Assembly (NCBI RefSeq): GCF_034932145.1
Contig: NZ_JAYGHV010000014.1
Coordinates: 1-27,535, forward strand
DNA length: 27,535 bases
Direction: 5' to 3'
Source of the DNA: CCY15215 sp034932145
GTDB taxonomy: Bacteria > Cyanobacteriota > Cyanobacteriia > Cyanobacteriales > Spirulinaceae
Part shown: one piece after another, positions 15,780 through 22,850 of the stretch
Layout of the letters: every line of letters starts with the position of its first letter
How positions within the stretch are numbered: position 1 is the stretch's first letter
Program-made: the position numbers and the translations under genes
The notes under the pieces: model-generated
Told to the model about the DNA's origin: nothing
Database searches by the model: none
Seen by the model: the letters and a program-made list of their open reading frames with translations, nothing else

Positions 15780-16694
15780 TTAGACAGCAATCGGTTCGCG
15801 GAATTGCCCCGTATTTCTCAAGGCATCTAAAAAGGCAAAAACAACTGGAGGATGCAGGGCATTTTCTAAAATTGAGGCTCCCAAAGTACGAGAGAGATGA
15901 CAAGGTAACTTACAAACTTTAATATTAGCAGGAATGGGTTCCGCCGCCATGCGGGGTAAAATTGTTGCCCCTAACCCACGCATTACCATTGCGATCGCCG
16001 TAGAATCTTCTTGGATTTCGTAAGCAATATCAATGGGTACTTCCGACTGTTGCAAGCATTTGCGAATTCTGGCGCTACAACTGGCATGACGGGAGAGAAT
16101 TAAAGGATAAGAAGCGAGTTTCTGCCAAGTGAGTTGAGTTTGTTTTTCCCGTGCTTGAGGCGGTAAAAGCGCAATATATTCATCTTCAACGATCTCCCAA
16201 GTGGAAAATCCTTCTCCAACTAAACATTCTGTGACTCCAATATCAACTTCTCTTTGTCTGAGGGCTTGTTCGATTTCATAAATTTCTCCGTATTCGGCGA
16301 TATCGATTTGAATATTGGGGAAATGGCGATGCAGCCTGGCGATCGCCGAAGGTAATAAGTGAGTTGCTACGCTCCGGAAAGCAGCAATGCGAACTTGTCC
16401 CCCATCTAATCCTTTATCGCGATTGGCTTCTCGGGCGATTCCCTCCAATAAGTGTAAAACCTGCCGAGCCTGGGCGACAATGCGATCGCCAACAGGGGTG
16501 ACTTTTGCCCCCTGTCGCCCTCGTTTAACCAGTTGTACCCCTAATTCTTCCTCAAGTTGCGCGATCGCGTGGCTGACTGTCGATTGAGACAAGTCTAATT
16601 CAAGAGCAGCCGTACTGAAATTTTGACAATCTGCAACCGCAACGAGGGCGCGGAATTGCGAGATTTTTAACTTGTAGGGGTTGATAGCACTCAT
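15780..16694 (-). CDS. LysR-family transcriptional regulator
   Basis: A 304-residue LysR-type regulator of normal length. The winged HTH occupies residues 9-68, with FRALVAVADCQNFSTAALEL and the recognition stretch LSQSTVSHAIAQLEEELGVQL, then KRGRQGAKVTPVG. The effector-binding part (about 95-300) has the usual two-lobed pattern, with VRIAAFRSVATHLLPSAIAR opening it and DSTAIAMVMRGLGATILPR late in the fold. It is divergent from a small gene at 16932, and a perfect LysR-type inverted repeat lies between them, the classic layout for autoregulation and control of the neighbour. The 5' leader begins with a heptamer array that reaches almost to the ATG. The effector is unknown. Confidence 0.93.
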   Translation of the reverse strand: MSAINPYKLKISQFRALVAVADCQNFSTAALELDLSQSTVSHAIAQLEEELGVQLVKRGRQGAKVTPVGDRIVAQARQVLHLLEGIAREANRDKGLDGGQVRIAAFRSVATHLLPSAIARLHRHFPNIQIDIAEYGEIYEIEQALRQREVDIGVTECLVGEGFSTWEIVEDEYIALLPPQAREKQTQLTWQKLASYPLILSRHASCSARIRKCLQQSEVPIDIAYEIQEDSTAIAMVMRGLGATILPRMAAEPIPANIKVCKLPCHLSRTLGASILENALHPPVVFAFLDALRNTGQFREPIAV

Positions 16695-16700
16695 GGGAAA

Positions 16701-16789
16701 GAGAGTAGGGAGTGGATAGTGGATAGTGGATAGTTGAGAGTAGGGAGTGGATAGTGGATAGTGGATAGTGGATAGTTGGGAGTAGGGGA
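16701..16789. repeat. Heptamer array GTGGATA in lysR leader
   Basis: Two higher-order copies occur, each GAGAGTAGGG followed by AGTGGAT-type heptamers and TAGTT. The first has three GTGGATA-type units, the second four, so they differ by one heptamer. The array starts about 6 bp upstream of the lysR start codon (minus strand). It belongs to the cyanobacterial STRR class. Confidence 0.88.
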
Positions 16790-16822
16790 TTGATAACTAT
16801 AATAGGTAGCTATTTTTTGCTA

Positions 16823-16843
16823 TCTATCGATTTTATCGATAGA
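16823..16843. promoter_or_regulatory. Probable LysR-type operator
   Basis: A perfect 9-bp inverted repeat, TCTATCGAT-TTT-ATCGATAGA. It contains ATC-N9-GAT (16826-16840), a form of the T-N11-A/ATC-N9-GAT consensus of LysR regulators. It lies between the divergent lysR gene and the small gene at 16932, about 20 bp upstream of a candidate -35 element for the latter. Confidence 0.65.
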
Positions 16844-16861
16844 AGATATCTACGTTATGCT

Positions 16862-16891
16862 TTGAATATTAAGTTTTCTTCTTGCTATAGT
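16862..16891 (+). promoter_or_regulatory. Candidate promoter of the small gene at 16932
   Basis: TTGAAT (16862-16867) and TATAGT (16886-16891) are separated by 18 nt. The pair lies 40 bp upstream of the ATG and just downstream of the putative LysR operator, a placement that would suit activation. Confidence 0.5.
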
Positions 16892-16931
16892 CAAAGTATC
16901 AACCGCAAAAGACGGGAGCGAACATTGAATT

Positions 16932-17216
16932 ATGACTAACTATAGCATTTCCACGACGCAACAAAAATTAGAGCGCATTTACAACCAAGGTGAAGCGAAA
17001 ACGACTCAAAATGTTGAATTTAACTCAGGATTTCAGCAATTTCTGCAAGATTTCTTTGCTTTTCTCTCAGGTAGCGAAGAACCTCGCGTTTCGATCCGTC
17101 GCGATCGCACTGGAAACAAAGTGTACAAGGCTTACGATCCCGTAACAAATTCTTCATTTTCCAGCACCAGCGAAACAGAATTGAGAACCTGGCTAGAAGG
17201 ACGCTACTATCATTAA
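16932..17216 (+). CDS. Small conserved-looking protein of unknown function, divergent from lysR
   Basis: A 94-residue soluble protein with no family name I can give. Its first 30 residues are polar and probably disordered. Then comes GFQQFLQDFFAFLSGSEEPRV, a likely amphipathic helix, and a second half with VSIRRDRTGNKVYKAYDP and ELRTWLEGRYYH at the C-terminus. The ordered, aromatic-rich second half and good codon use argue for a real gene. It is preceded by a weak GGGAG ribosome binding site. Its divergent position with a LysR operator and promoter between suggests it is a target of that regulator. A long hairpin follows it. Confidence 0.75.
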   Translation: MTNYSISTTQQKLERIYNQGEAKTTQNVEFNSGFQQFLQDFFAFLSGSEEPRVSIRRDRTGNKVYKAYDPVTNSSFSSTSETELRTWLEGRYYH

Positions 17217-17255
17217 AAAAAGATGCTAGAGCAACAACAATCTGTCGCTAACTCC

Positions 17256-17313
17256 GAAAAACTCAAAGGCTTAAAAATGCGATCGCGATCGGTTTTTGAC
17301 TTTTGAGTTTTTC
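17256..17313 (+). terminator. Long AT-rich hairpin after the small gene
   Basis: GAAAAACTCAAA (17256-17267) pairs perfectly with TTTGAGTTTTTC (17302-17313). Inside, AAAAA and TTTTT flank a GCGATCGCGATCG core, so the whole 58 nt can fold as one extended hairpin. The falling arm supplies T runs. It probably ends transcription of the 16932 gene before tatC. Confidence 0.6.
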
Positions 17314-17415
17314 AGATTCTAGAACCAAAGCTAAAGCTAAATTGAGGATTCAAATCTATAAATCTCCTCACGCGATACAATAGAGGGCGATCGATAACGC
17401 ATTCTTGAAACGATA

Positions 17416-18174
17416 ATGGCAACAACCGACCTCGAAGAAGCCCCCGCAACAACTCCTGAACTCGATGACCTTCCCGATGATGTTGAAATGTCTCTCTTCG
17501 ACCATCTCGACGAACTGCGATGGCGGATTTTCTCAAGTTTAATCGCGATCTTCATTTGTTGTATTGGTTGCTTTTTCTTCGTAAAACCCATTGTTAATCT
17601 ACTGGAAATGCCCGCTCATGGGGTAAAGTTCTTAGAACTTACACCAGGAGAATTCTTCTTCGTTTCCATTAAGGTCGCAGGCTATACAGGTATACTGATT
17701 TCCAGCCCTTGGATTCTCTACCAAGTTATTCAATTTGTATTACCAGGGTTAACCCGTCGCGAACGTCGTCTTCTCGGTCCCGTCGTTTTAGGATCGGGAA
17801 TTCTCTTTTTTGCAGGCTTGGCTTTCTCATATATTGCCCTGGTTCCCGCAGCCTTAAACTTTTTTATCAATTACGGTGCAGATGTTGTCGAACAAGCATG
17901 GTCGATCGATCGCTATTTTGAATTTATTCTTTTATTGCTGTTCGGAACGGGTTTAGTTTTTCAGGTGCCAATCCTCCAGTTAATTTTGGCACAATTAGGA
18001 ATTATCAGTTCTGAGAAAATGCTATCGGGATGGCGTTATATTGTTCTTGCTGCCGCAATTTTGGGTGCAGTGATTACACCTTCTACAGATCCCATTACTC
18101 AGTCTCTTCTGGGAGGGGCAGTTTTAGTCTTATATTTTGGTGGTATCGGTGTTGTCAAACTGATTGGGAAATAA
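17416..18174 (+). CDS. tatC: Sec-independent protein translocase TatC
   Basis: A 252-residue inner or thylakoid membrane protein, the twin-arginine signal receptor of the Tat pathway. The hallmark N-terminal sequence FDHLDELRWRIF (about residues 28-39) is present, followed by six membrane helices, the loop LTPGEFFFVSIKVAG after the first helix pair, and LPGLTRRERR between later helices. The C-terminus is short. Its partners TatA/TatB are not in the window. The stretch before residue 25 is acidic and variable, as usual in cyanobacteria. Confidence 0.97.
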   Translation: MATTDLEEAPATTPELDDLPDDVEMSLFDHLDELRWRIFSSLIAIFICCIGCFFFVKPIVNLLEMPAHGVKFLELTPGEFFFVSIKVAGYTGILISSPWILYQVIQFVLPGLTRRERRLLGPVVLGSGILFFAGLAFSYIALVPAALNFFINYGADVVEQAWSIDRYFEFILLLLFGTGLVFQVPILQLILAQLGIISSEKMLSGWRYIVLAAAILGAVITPSTDPITQSLLGGAVLVLYFGGIGVVKLIGK

Positions 18175-18191
18175 TTTATGGAAACAAGAAA

Positions 18192-18212
18192 ACGATCGCG
18201 CCGTGCGATCGT
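18192..18212. terminator. HIP1-containing hairpin between converging genes
   Basis: ACGATCGC (18192-18199) and GCGATCGT (18205-18212) form an 8-bp stem with loop GCCGT. It lies between the converging tatC and the small gene at 18250-18714. There is no T run, so termination is only plausible. Confidence 0.4.
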
Positions 18213-18249
18213 GAAAACAGTCCACATTGACCGCCGTAGAATTTTGTGA

Positions 18250-18714
18250 TTACAAAACTTTATGAGTATGGGAATGTTGCTTCACATTATCTTCCGTTGA
18301 AACAGTATTTTCTATATTGAGAACTCGCTTCCGTTCGGTAGAATAATTAAAATCCTCTTTTTTGTTACCAAGGGGTATATGTTCTTTTGCTTTGGGATGA
18401 CTCTTATAAGTACGAGCCGCCGCTAGAGTCCGTTCGACAAAACTTTCACAAAATTGAGCATCTTCCGGGAACTCTGTCGGTTTTTGTAGGGTTTCGGCTG
18501 CAAAAAACTCTGAGAGAGATTTACCGCAAACAAATTGGTAAGATGTAGGAATCCCTTTCAATAAGGCTTCTAAGGCTGAAGATGGAACTGGTTCTATAAC
18601 GCGAACTTCTTCAATTTCGCCATCATTACGAATAAAACAAGTTGCCAAACCAAAGGCGCAATAATCTTCGGCAGAGATATCGGGGGCATTGGGGAATAAC
18701 ATCGTACTGGTCAT
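18250..18714 (-). CDS. Conserved cyanobacterial hypothetical protein
   Basis: A 154-residue soluble protein without a named domain. The N-terminal two thirds looks globular and conserved-like: AEDYCAFGLATCFIRNDGEI, VRVIEPVPSSALEALLKGIP and TSYQFVCGKSL. The last 50 residues are polar and low in hydrophobics (KSHPKAKEHIPLGNKKED), ending in a His-rich tail (KQHSHTHKVL). I have an impression of similar proteins across cyanobacteria but no function to report. It converges with tatC and is separated from the next gene by a 280-bp region with extensive base-pairing potential. Confidence 0.8.
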   Translation of the reverse strand: MTSTMLFPNAPDISAEDYCAFGLATCFIRNDGEIEEVRVIEPVPSSALEALLKGIPTSYQFVCGKSLSEFFAAETLQKPTEFPEDAQFCESFVERTLAAARTYKSHPKAKEHIPLGNKKEDFNYSTERKRVLNIENTVSTEDNVKQHSHTHKVL

Positions 18715-18738
18715 AGAAAAATAAAAATGTGTTTCTAG

Positions 18739-18834
18739 AGGGGTTCTAGAGAATCATGGCATGAAGATGCGATCCATCTTACCAAGTCTCGATTCTTCTC
18801 TGCTAATTTTCTGGTAGAACCCCTTTATGCGGAA
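18739..18834. repeat. Nested inverted repeats, possible MITE or structured RNA
   Basis: The outer arms AGGGGTTCTA (18739-18748) and TAGAACCCCT (18825-18834) pair perfectly. Inside, AGAATC (18750-18755) pairs with GATTCT (18791-18796), and AAGATG (18764-18769) pairs with CATCTT (18775-18780) around a 5-nt loop. The unit is 96 bp with no ORF. It could be a short non-autonomous transposable element with 10-bp terminal repeats or a folded leader/small RNA. Confidence 0.5.
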
Positions 18835-18939
18835 TAAACCTTCAGGGCGGTGTAGAGATGTTTATATCTCGTGGCAGACTGGTTATTCTCTTAGCACAAT
18901 TTAGTCCAAATCGGGACAGACTTAAGACTGACACAACAA

Positions 18940-18962
18940 TTGAACAATTGCTAACTGTTCAA
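18940..18962. promoter_or_regulatory. Inverted repeat TTGAACA-N9-TGTTCAA
   Basis: A perfect 7-bp dyad (18940-18946 and 18956-18962) lies about 37 bp upstream of the TPR gene start at 18999. Position and symmetry suit a repressor site, but no regulator can be named. Confidence 0.4.
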
Positions 18963-18998
18963 GATTAGAGTAGATTTATGAGAGCCGTGGAGGGCAAC

Positions 18999-19697
18999 AT
19001 GAATATTGATGACGTACCGAAACAAAATCCAACAATAGAAAACACGACTTCTGTACCCCTATCTCAGGGTGATTTTCAGTCTCTAGAGATGGGTTTAAAC
19101 CGAAAAGCGTTAGATCGTCAACAACGCAGTCGCGTTTTAGAATCTGCCGATCGCGGAGACTATGACACGGCTATTGCCCTCCTTAGCGATTTATTAGCTC
19201 GTCATGCTGACAGTGCCATTGACTATAATAATCGCGGTTTGATGTATTTCCAATGCGATCGCTATGAGGAAGCCCTTGCCGATTATAACAAGGCACTCGA
19301 ACTCGATCCCCGTTTGGATGGCGCTTACAATAATCGTGCCAATTGTTACGTTGCTAAAGGGTATTTAGGTGAAGCGATCGCCGATTATCAAATTGCCCTA
19401 GATTTTAACCCAGGCAATTTACGGGCATGGATCAATCAAGGGATTACCTATCGGGATCTGGGACTCTACGATTTAGCTTTGGAAAATTTCGATATTACAC
19501 TGGTTTTGGGAAAACGTCTCAAAGGTCGCGTTTACGCGGAACGAGGTCGTACTTACCATTTGCGAGGAGATTGGAATTCCGCGATCGCCGACTACAATCG
19601 TGCTTTGGAACAATTATCCAATACTTTCTCTGCTCGTCGTTACAAAAAGCAAGTTGTCCTTTGGTTAGATGAACTATACGCTTGTATGATTGCTTAG
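18999..19697 (+). CDS. TPR-repeat protein
   Basis: A 232-residue cytoplasmic protein from the ATG at 18999. I prefer this start to the one at 18978 because GGAGGG stands 5 nt before it. After a polar N-terminus of about 40 residues there are four to five TPR units, with AIDYNNRGLMYFQCDRYEEAL, AYNNRANCYVAKGYLGEAI and VYAERGRTYHLRGDWNSAI the clearest. The C-terminus (KKQVVLWLDELYACMIA) is a capping helix. No signal peptide or extra domain is visible. This points to a protein-protein adaptor of unknown partner. A heptamer array begins directly after its stop codon. Confidence 0.87.
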   Translation: MNIDDVPKQNPTIENTTSVPLSQGDFQSLEMGLNRKALDRQQRSRVLESADRGDYDTAIALLSDLLARHADSAIDYNNRGLMYFQCDRYEEALADYNKALELDPRLDGAYNNRANCYVAKGYLGEAIADYQIALDFNPGNLRAWINQGITYRDLGLYDLALENFDITLVLGKRLKGRVYAERGRTYHLRGDWNSAIADYNRALEQLSNTFSARRYKKQVVLWLDELYACMIA

Positions 19698-19760
19698 TTA
19701 GTAGTTGATAGTTAGTAGTTGATAGTTGATAGTTGATAGTTGATAGTTGATAGTTGATAG
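19698..19760. repeat. Heptamer array GTTGATA directly after a stop codon
   Basis: About eight units of GTTGATA, with two GTTAGTA-type variants at the start, begin at the base after the TPR gene stop codon and end at GCGGGG. This is the third intergenic STRR-type array in the window; its unit differs from the other two by single bases. Confidence 0.9.
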
Positions 19761-19823
19761 CGGGGAAAATATTTAGTAGTGGGTAGTTGGGAGTTAACCA
19801 ATTACCCATTATTAGTTTATCAA

Positions 19824-19853
19824 TTAGCCAATTTTAGCCAGTTTTAGCCAGTT
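19824..19853. repeat. Three 10-bp repeats across the DUF2993 gene stop codon
   Basis: TTAGCCAATT, TTAGCCAGTT and TTAGCCAGTT are in tandem at 19824-19853. The last unit contains the stop codon of the minus-strand DUF2993 gene (19844-19846). Confidence 0.75.
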
Positions 19854-20635
19854 TTGGGGATGCGTTCGATTTGGGCATAACCGCTAAATAAAAGTATGTC
19901 TCCTTGGGTTTCCAAGCGATTGAGACGAAGCATAACCCCGTCGAGATCGAAGCGATCGAGGTCTACCATATCATCGAGAATTTCCACTAGAATCTCCATT
20001 AAAATTTTGGAAATTCCCTGTAAAGAATCGGGGACGCGATCGCCTTCAAATTCAGCCCCTTCAAAGGTGATGCGCCGACGTTTTGCCAGTCCCAAAGTAC
20101 AGCTAAAACTAATGGGAACAATTTGATTGGTTACGTCAGCATTGGCAAAGAGTTGAATGCGGTTTTGAGGGAGGAGTTTGAGGTGAATATCGCGAAAAGA
20201 AACTGGCTGACCTCCTGATAAATTGGTTAAGCGGGAATCAGTGAGATTTTCTAAGCGCTTTCTGACTAAATCGGCGGTAAATGCACGATTGATATCAGTT
20301 TCACTTAATTTGACGATCGCCACTGCCTGGGTTGGCTGTTTGAGGGAAATTTGCCCCTTCAGAACCGAGCCAAAATCCAATGATACCGCATCTGTTTCAA
20401 AGGACATTTCTTGGGTACGAAAATCCTGACGAATGACCAATCCTTGACCAAACATTTTGAAACTGTCTACGGTGCCTTGCAATAATTTACTAGAAGGATT
20501 GCACCGTACTGTTACATCAACCAACTCGCTACGGGTAAAGAGGTGGCGAATGGTTTGATTAGCAACAGTATTGAGCAGGTTCTCTCCCCAATCCGTGCCG
20601 CGATTGTTATTCATTCCAACTAAACCACCAATCAT
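19844..20635 (-). CDS. DUF2993 domain-containing protein
   Basis: A 263-residue protein matching the DUF2993 (LmeA-like) pattern common in cyanobacteria. Near the start is NQTIRHLFTRSELVDVTVRC, where these proteins describe a lipid-binding-like beta sheet. Then come VDSFKMFGQGLVIRQDFR and SETDINRAFTADLVRKRLEN, and the closing stretch has DLDRFDLDGVMLRLNRLETQ and GYAQIERIPK. Unlike many members there is no clear signal peptide; the first 20 residues (MIGGLVGMNNNRGTDWGENL) are only weakly hydrophobic, and an internal Met8 is an alternative start. The biochemical role is unknown. It reads in the same direction as the upstream response regulator but is 226 bp away. Confidence 0.85.
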   Translation of the reverse strand: MIGGLVGMNNNRGTDWGENLLNTVANQTIRHLFTRSELVDVTVRCNPSSKLLQGTVDSFKMFGQGLVIRQDFRTQEMSFETDAVSLDFGSVLKGQISLKQPTQAVAIVKLSETDINRAFTADLVRKRLENLTDSRLTNLSGGQPVSFRDIHLKLLPQNRIQLFANADVTNQIVPISFSCTLGLAKRRRITFEGAEFEGDRVPDSLQGISKILMEILVEILDDMVDLDRFDLDGVMLRLNRLETQGDILLFSGYAQIERIPKTG

Positions 20636-20861
20636 TAGCCTTTATATGTAACGAAGTATTACTTTGTGTTGCCACGATTGTAACAAAATATTAAGGGTTC
20701 GACAACGATGCAGTCAGAACAGAGAAGGTAAGCAACAAAAAGGAGATCGGAAAAGAGGGGAAAACCTTAGAGGGAAAGCAGTAAAAGGCGATACCACAAA
20801 AATGCTTATGGATTAGATAAAATATCCTGTTCTTTATTTGTGGCTCAATGCTCCAGTTTCG

Positions 20862-22736
20862 TTAACGACTGTTGTTGCCATGCTCGATCTGGTACGAAAT
20901 GCAGTTAATCAGTTGAGTTTCAGCAATGGGTTTTTGCAGATAGTCATTAACTCCGGCTTGATAGGCTGTTTGGGCGATCGCGCGATCGCTTTGAGCCGAG
21001 AGCATAATAATAGGCAAATGCTGCCAGTTAGGGTCGCTGCGAACGATCTGGCAAAGGTCTATGCCACTCAGTTGCGGCATTTTCAGATCGAGGAGTAAAA
21101 GATCGGGCTGAAATTGGCGCAGTGCCGGCCAGAATTGTTTGGGATCGTTTAAGGCGATCGCTTCGATATTATGGGTTTTTAAGCATTGCTGCAGCCATTG
21201 CAGTAAGTCGGAATCGTCATCAACCATCAGAACTCGCAGGGAATGGGGTTGAGATTGTTTTAAAGTTTGACAAACAATTTGTAGGGCGAGGGAGGGGGCA
21301 ATGGGTTTGGCGAGAAAGCACCAGCCCCCTAAACGAGACGCTTTCACACGATTGGTCAGGGTTTCGCTGGCAGTGAGGATAACCACGGGAAGAGCGGGAT
21401 GCTTGATTTTTAATTGGGAAAGCAAGATAAAACCAGCAAGTTCGGAGTCGGGAAAGTTCAAGTCGAGGAGAAGAATATCGGGAATTTGGCTGGCGATCGC
21501 ATTTCGTGCCGCTTCCAGACTATTCGCAGTTTGTGTCACAAGTCCCCAATTTTTTGCTTCTTGGGCAAGAATGTCTGTTAAACCGATATCATCATCGACA
21601 ATTAAAAGTTTCTGGAGGGTGGGATAGGCGCAATAAGGAGCAATTTCAGCAGTATTTGCTTCTTGTTCTGTTAACGCTTCTGGAGAGGGATTTTCTCCAG
21701 TTCCTTCTATCTCTTGGCGCAGTTTTCCCACCCAGTTTTGTAATTCTCGTCCCTTTTGTGCTGCTAAGGAAGAATCTCGCAAATATTTTTCGAGATGGCG
21801 AGATTGTTTCGATGCTTCCATCAGTCCAAAACTACCCAAAGAACCGGCAAGGATATGGAGTTCTTGCAGTGCAGAATGGTGTAACTCCTCATTAAGTTCT
21901 CCTTGGATGAGAGCGGCGATCGCCTTTTCAACCTTGACCAGGCGATCGAGATATTTCGTTTTATGAAGCTCCCAAGCGATAGTAAGATAGGGGAGGACTG
22001 TTGCGGGAATCTCTTGGCGATCGCCTTCTTCGGGATTGCTCGGATTTGAGGGAAAAGTAGAGGAAGATGCCTCTCTGAGTCGATAACCCAACCCGTAAAT
22101 TGTTTCGATCGCATCCCCGGCTCCCGCTTTTTTCAATTTGTGGCGCAAGCCCTTAATATGGGTTCTAACGGCACTGCCCGAGGGGGATTCATCAATAGGC
22201 CAAAGGCAATCGATCAGGGCGTGTTGATTGTAAATGCGTTGGGGATTTCGCAATAGTAATTCTAAAATCTCGTATTCCTTGGCCGTGAGTTTGACAGGGC
22301 GATCTTCGTAGGTGACTTGACAGCTATTAGGATTAAGTTGCAAGGCTCCCCAAGAAAGAGTTGGAGTCAAGGATTCCCGACCTCGCCGCAGCAAAGCACG
22401 AATACGAGCCAACAATTCCCCTAGATTGACGGGTTTAACGAGATAATCGTCGGCTCCAGCATCCAAACCCATTACTTTACTATCATTGGTTTCTTGACCC
22501 GTCAGCAACAGAATGGGAGTGCGATCGCCGCGATCGCGAACTTGGCGACAAAAGCTCAAACCATCTAATTTAGGCAGCAGTAAATCCAATAAAATTACAT
22601 CATAGGAAAAGAGTTCCAGTAAATCCCACCCCATTTGACCGTCGGATGCGACATCAATAACATAACGATGCGCTTTGAGAGCTTCGCCGATAGTAGCCGC
22701 AAGACTGGTATCATCTTCAACCAATAGAATTTTCAC
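20862..22736 (-). CDS. Multidomain response regulator REC-wHTH-HPt-REC-REC, downstream of kaiC
   Basis: A 624-residue phosphorelay protein. Receiver 1 (1-120) has acidic Asp8/Asp9, phospho-acceptor Asp51 (LLDLLLP) and VKP. An OmpR/PhoB-type winged helix (about 125-225) has LTAKEYEILELLL and THIKGLRHKL with the closing YGLGYRLRE. An HPt domain (about 245-345) has His294 in LHILAGSLGSFGL. Receiver 2 (375-490) has Asp425 and receiver 3 (503-620) has Asp550 (LLDLKMP). All three phospho-acceptors and the HPt His are present, so it could pass phosphate within itself and bind DNA. It lacks a kinase domain and needs an outside histidine kinase. It starts 114 bp after kaiC on the same strand and has an AGAGAGGGA ribosome binding site. 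Its clock role is inferred from position only. Confidence 0.93.
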   Translation of the reverse strand: MKILLVEDDTSLAATIGEALKAHRYVIDVASDGQMGWDLLELFSYDVILLDLLLPKLDGLSFCRQVRDRGDRTPILLLTGQETNDSKVMGLDAGADDYLVKPVNLGELLARIRALLRRGRESLTPTLSWGALQLNPNSCQVTYEDRPVKLTAKEYEILELLLRNPQRIYNQHALIDCLWPIDESPSGSAVRTHIKGLRHKLKKAGAGDAIETIYGLGYRLREASSSTFPSNPSNPEEGDRQEIPATVLPYLTIAWELHKTKYLDRLVKVEKAIAALIQGELNEELHHSALQELHILAGSLGSFGLMEASKQSRHLEKYLRDSSLAAQKGRELQNWVGKLRQEIEGTGENPSPEALTEQEANTAEIAPYCAYPTLQKLLIVDDDIGLTDILAQEAKNWGLVTQTANSLEAARNAIASQIPDILLLDLNFPDSELAGFILLSQLKIKHPALPVVILTASETLTNRVKASRLGGWCFLAKPIAPSLALQIVCQTLKQSQPHSLRVLMVDDDSDLLQWLQQCLKTHNIEAIALNDPKQFWPALRQFQPDLLLLDLKMPQLSGIDLCQIVRSDPNWQHLPIIMLSAQSDRAIAQTAYQAGVNDYLQKPIAETQLINCISYQIEHGNNSR

Positions 22737-22850
22737 ATTCCCTCTCTAAATTATCCTTTGCCGGCGATCGATCTTCTTCTAGGGTGACACAAACACCGGG
22801 AGATGGTATTGCGATTTGTTGGATAGGTATATTTTCTACAAGATTACATT

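Noticed and set aside
16701..16789. CRISPR array
   Set aside because: The repeated unit is 7 bp with no spacers, and no cas gene is nearby; it is a simple tandem repeat.
21506..21895. 129-codon plus-strand frame opposite the response regulator
   Set aside because: It is antisense to conserved receiver and HPt coding sequence and has no family features of its own.
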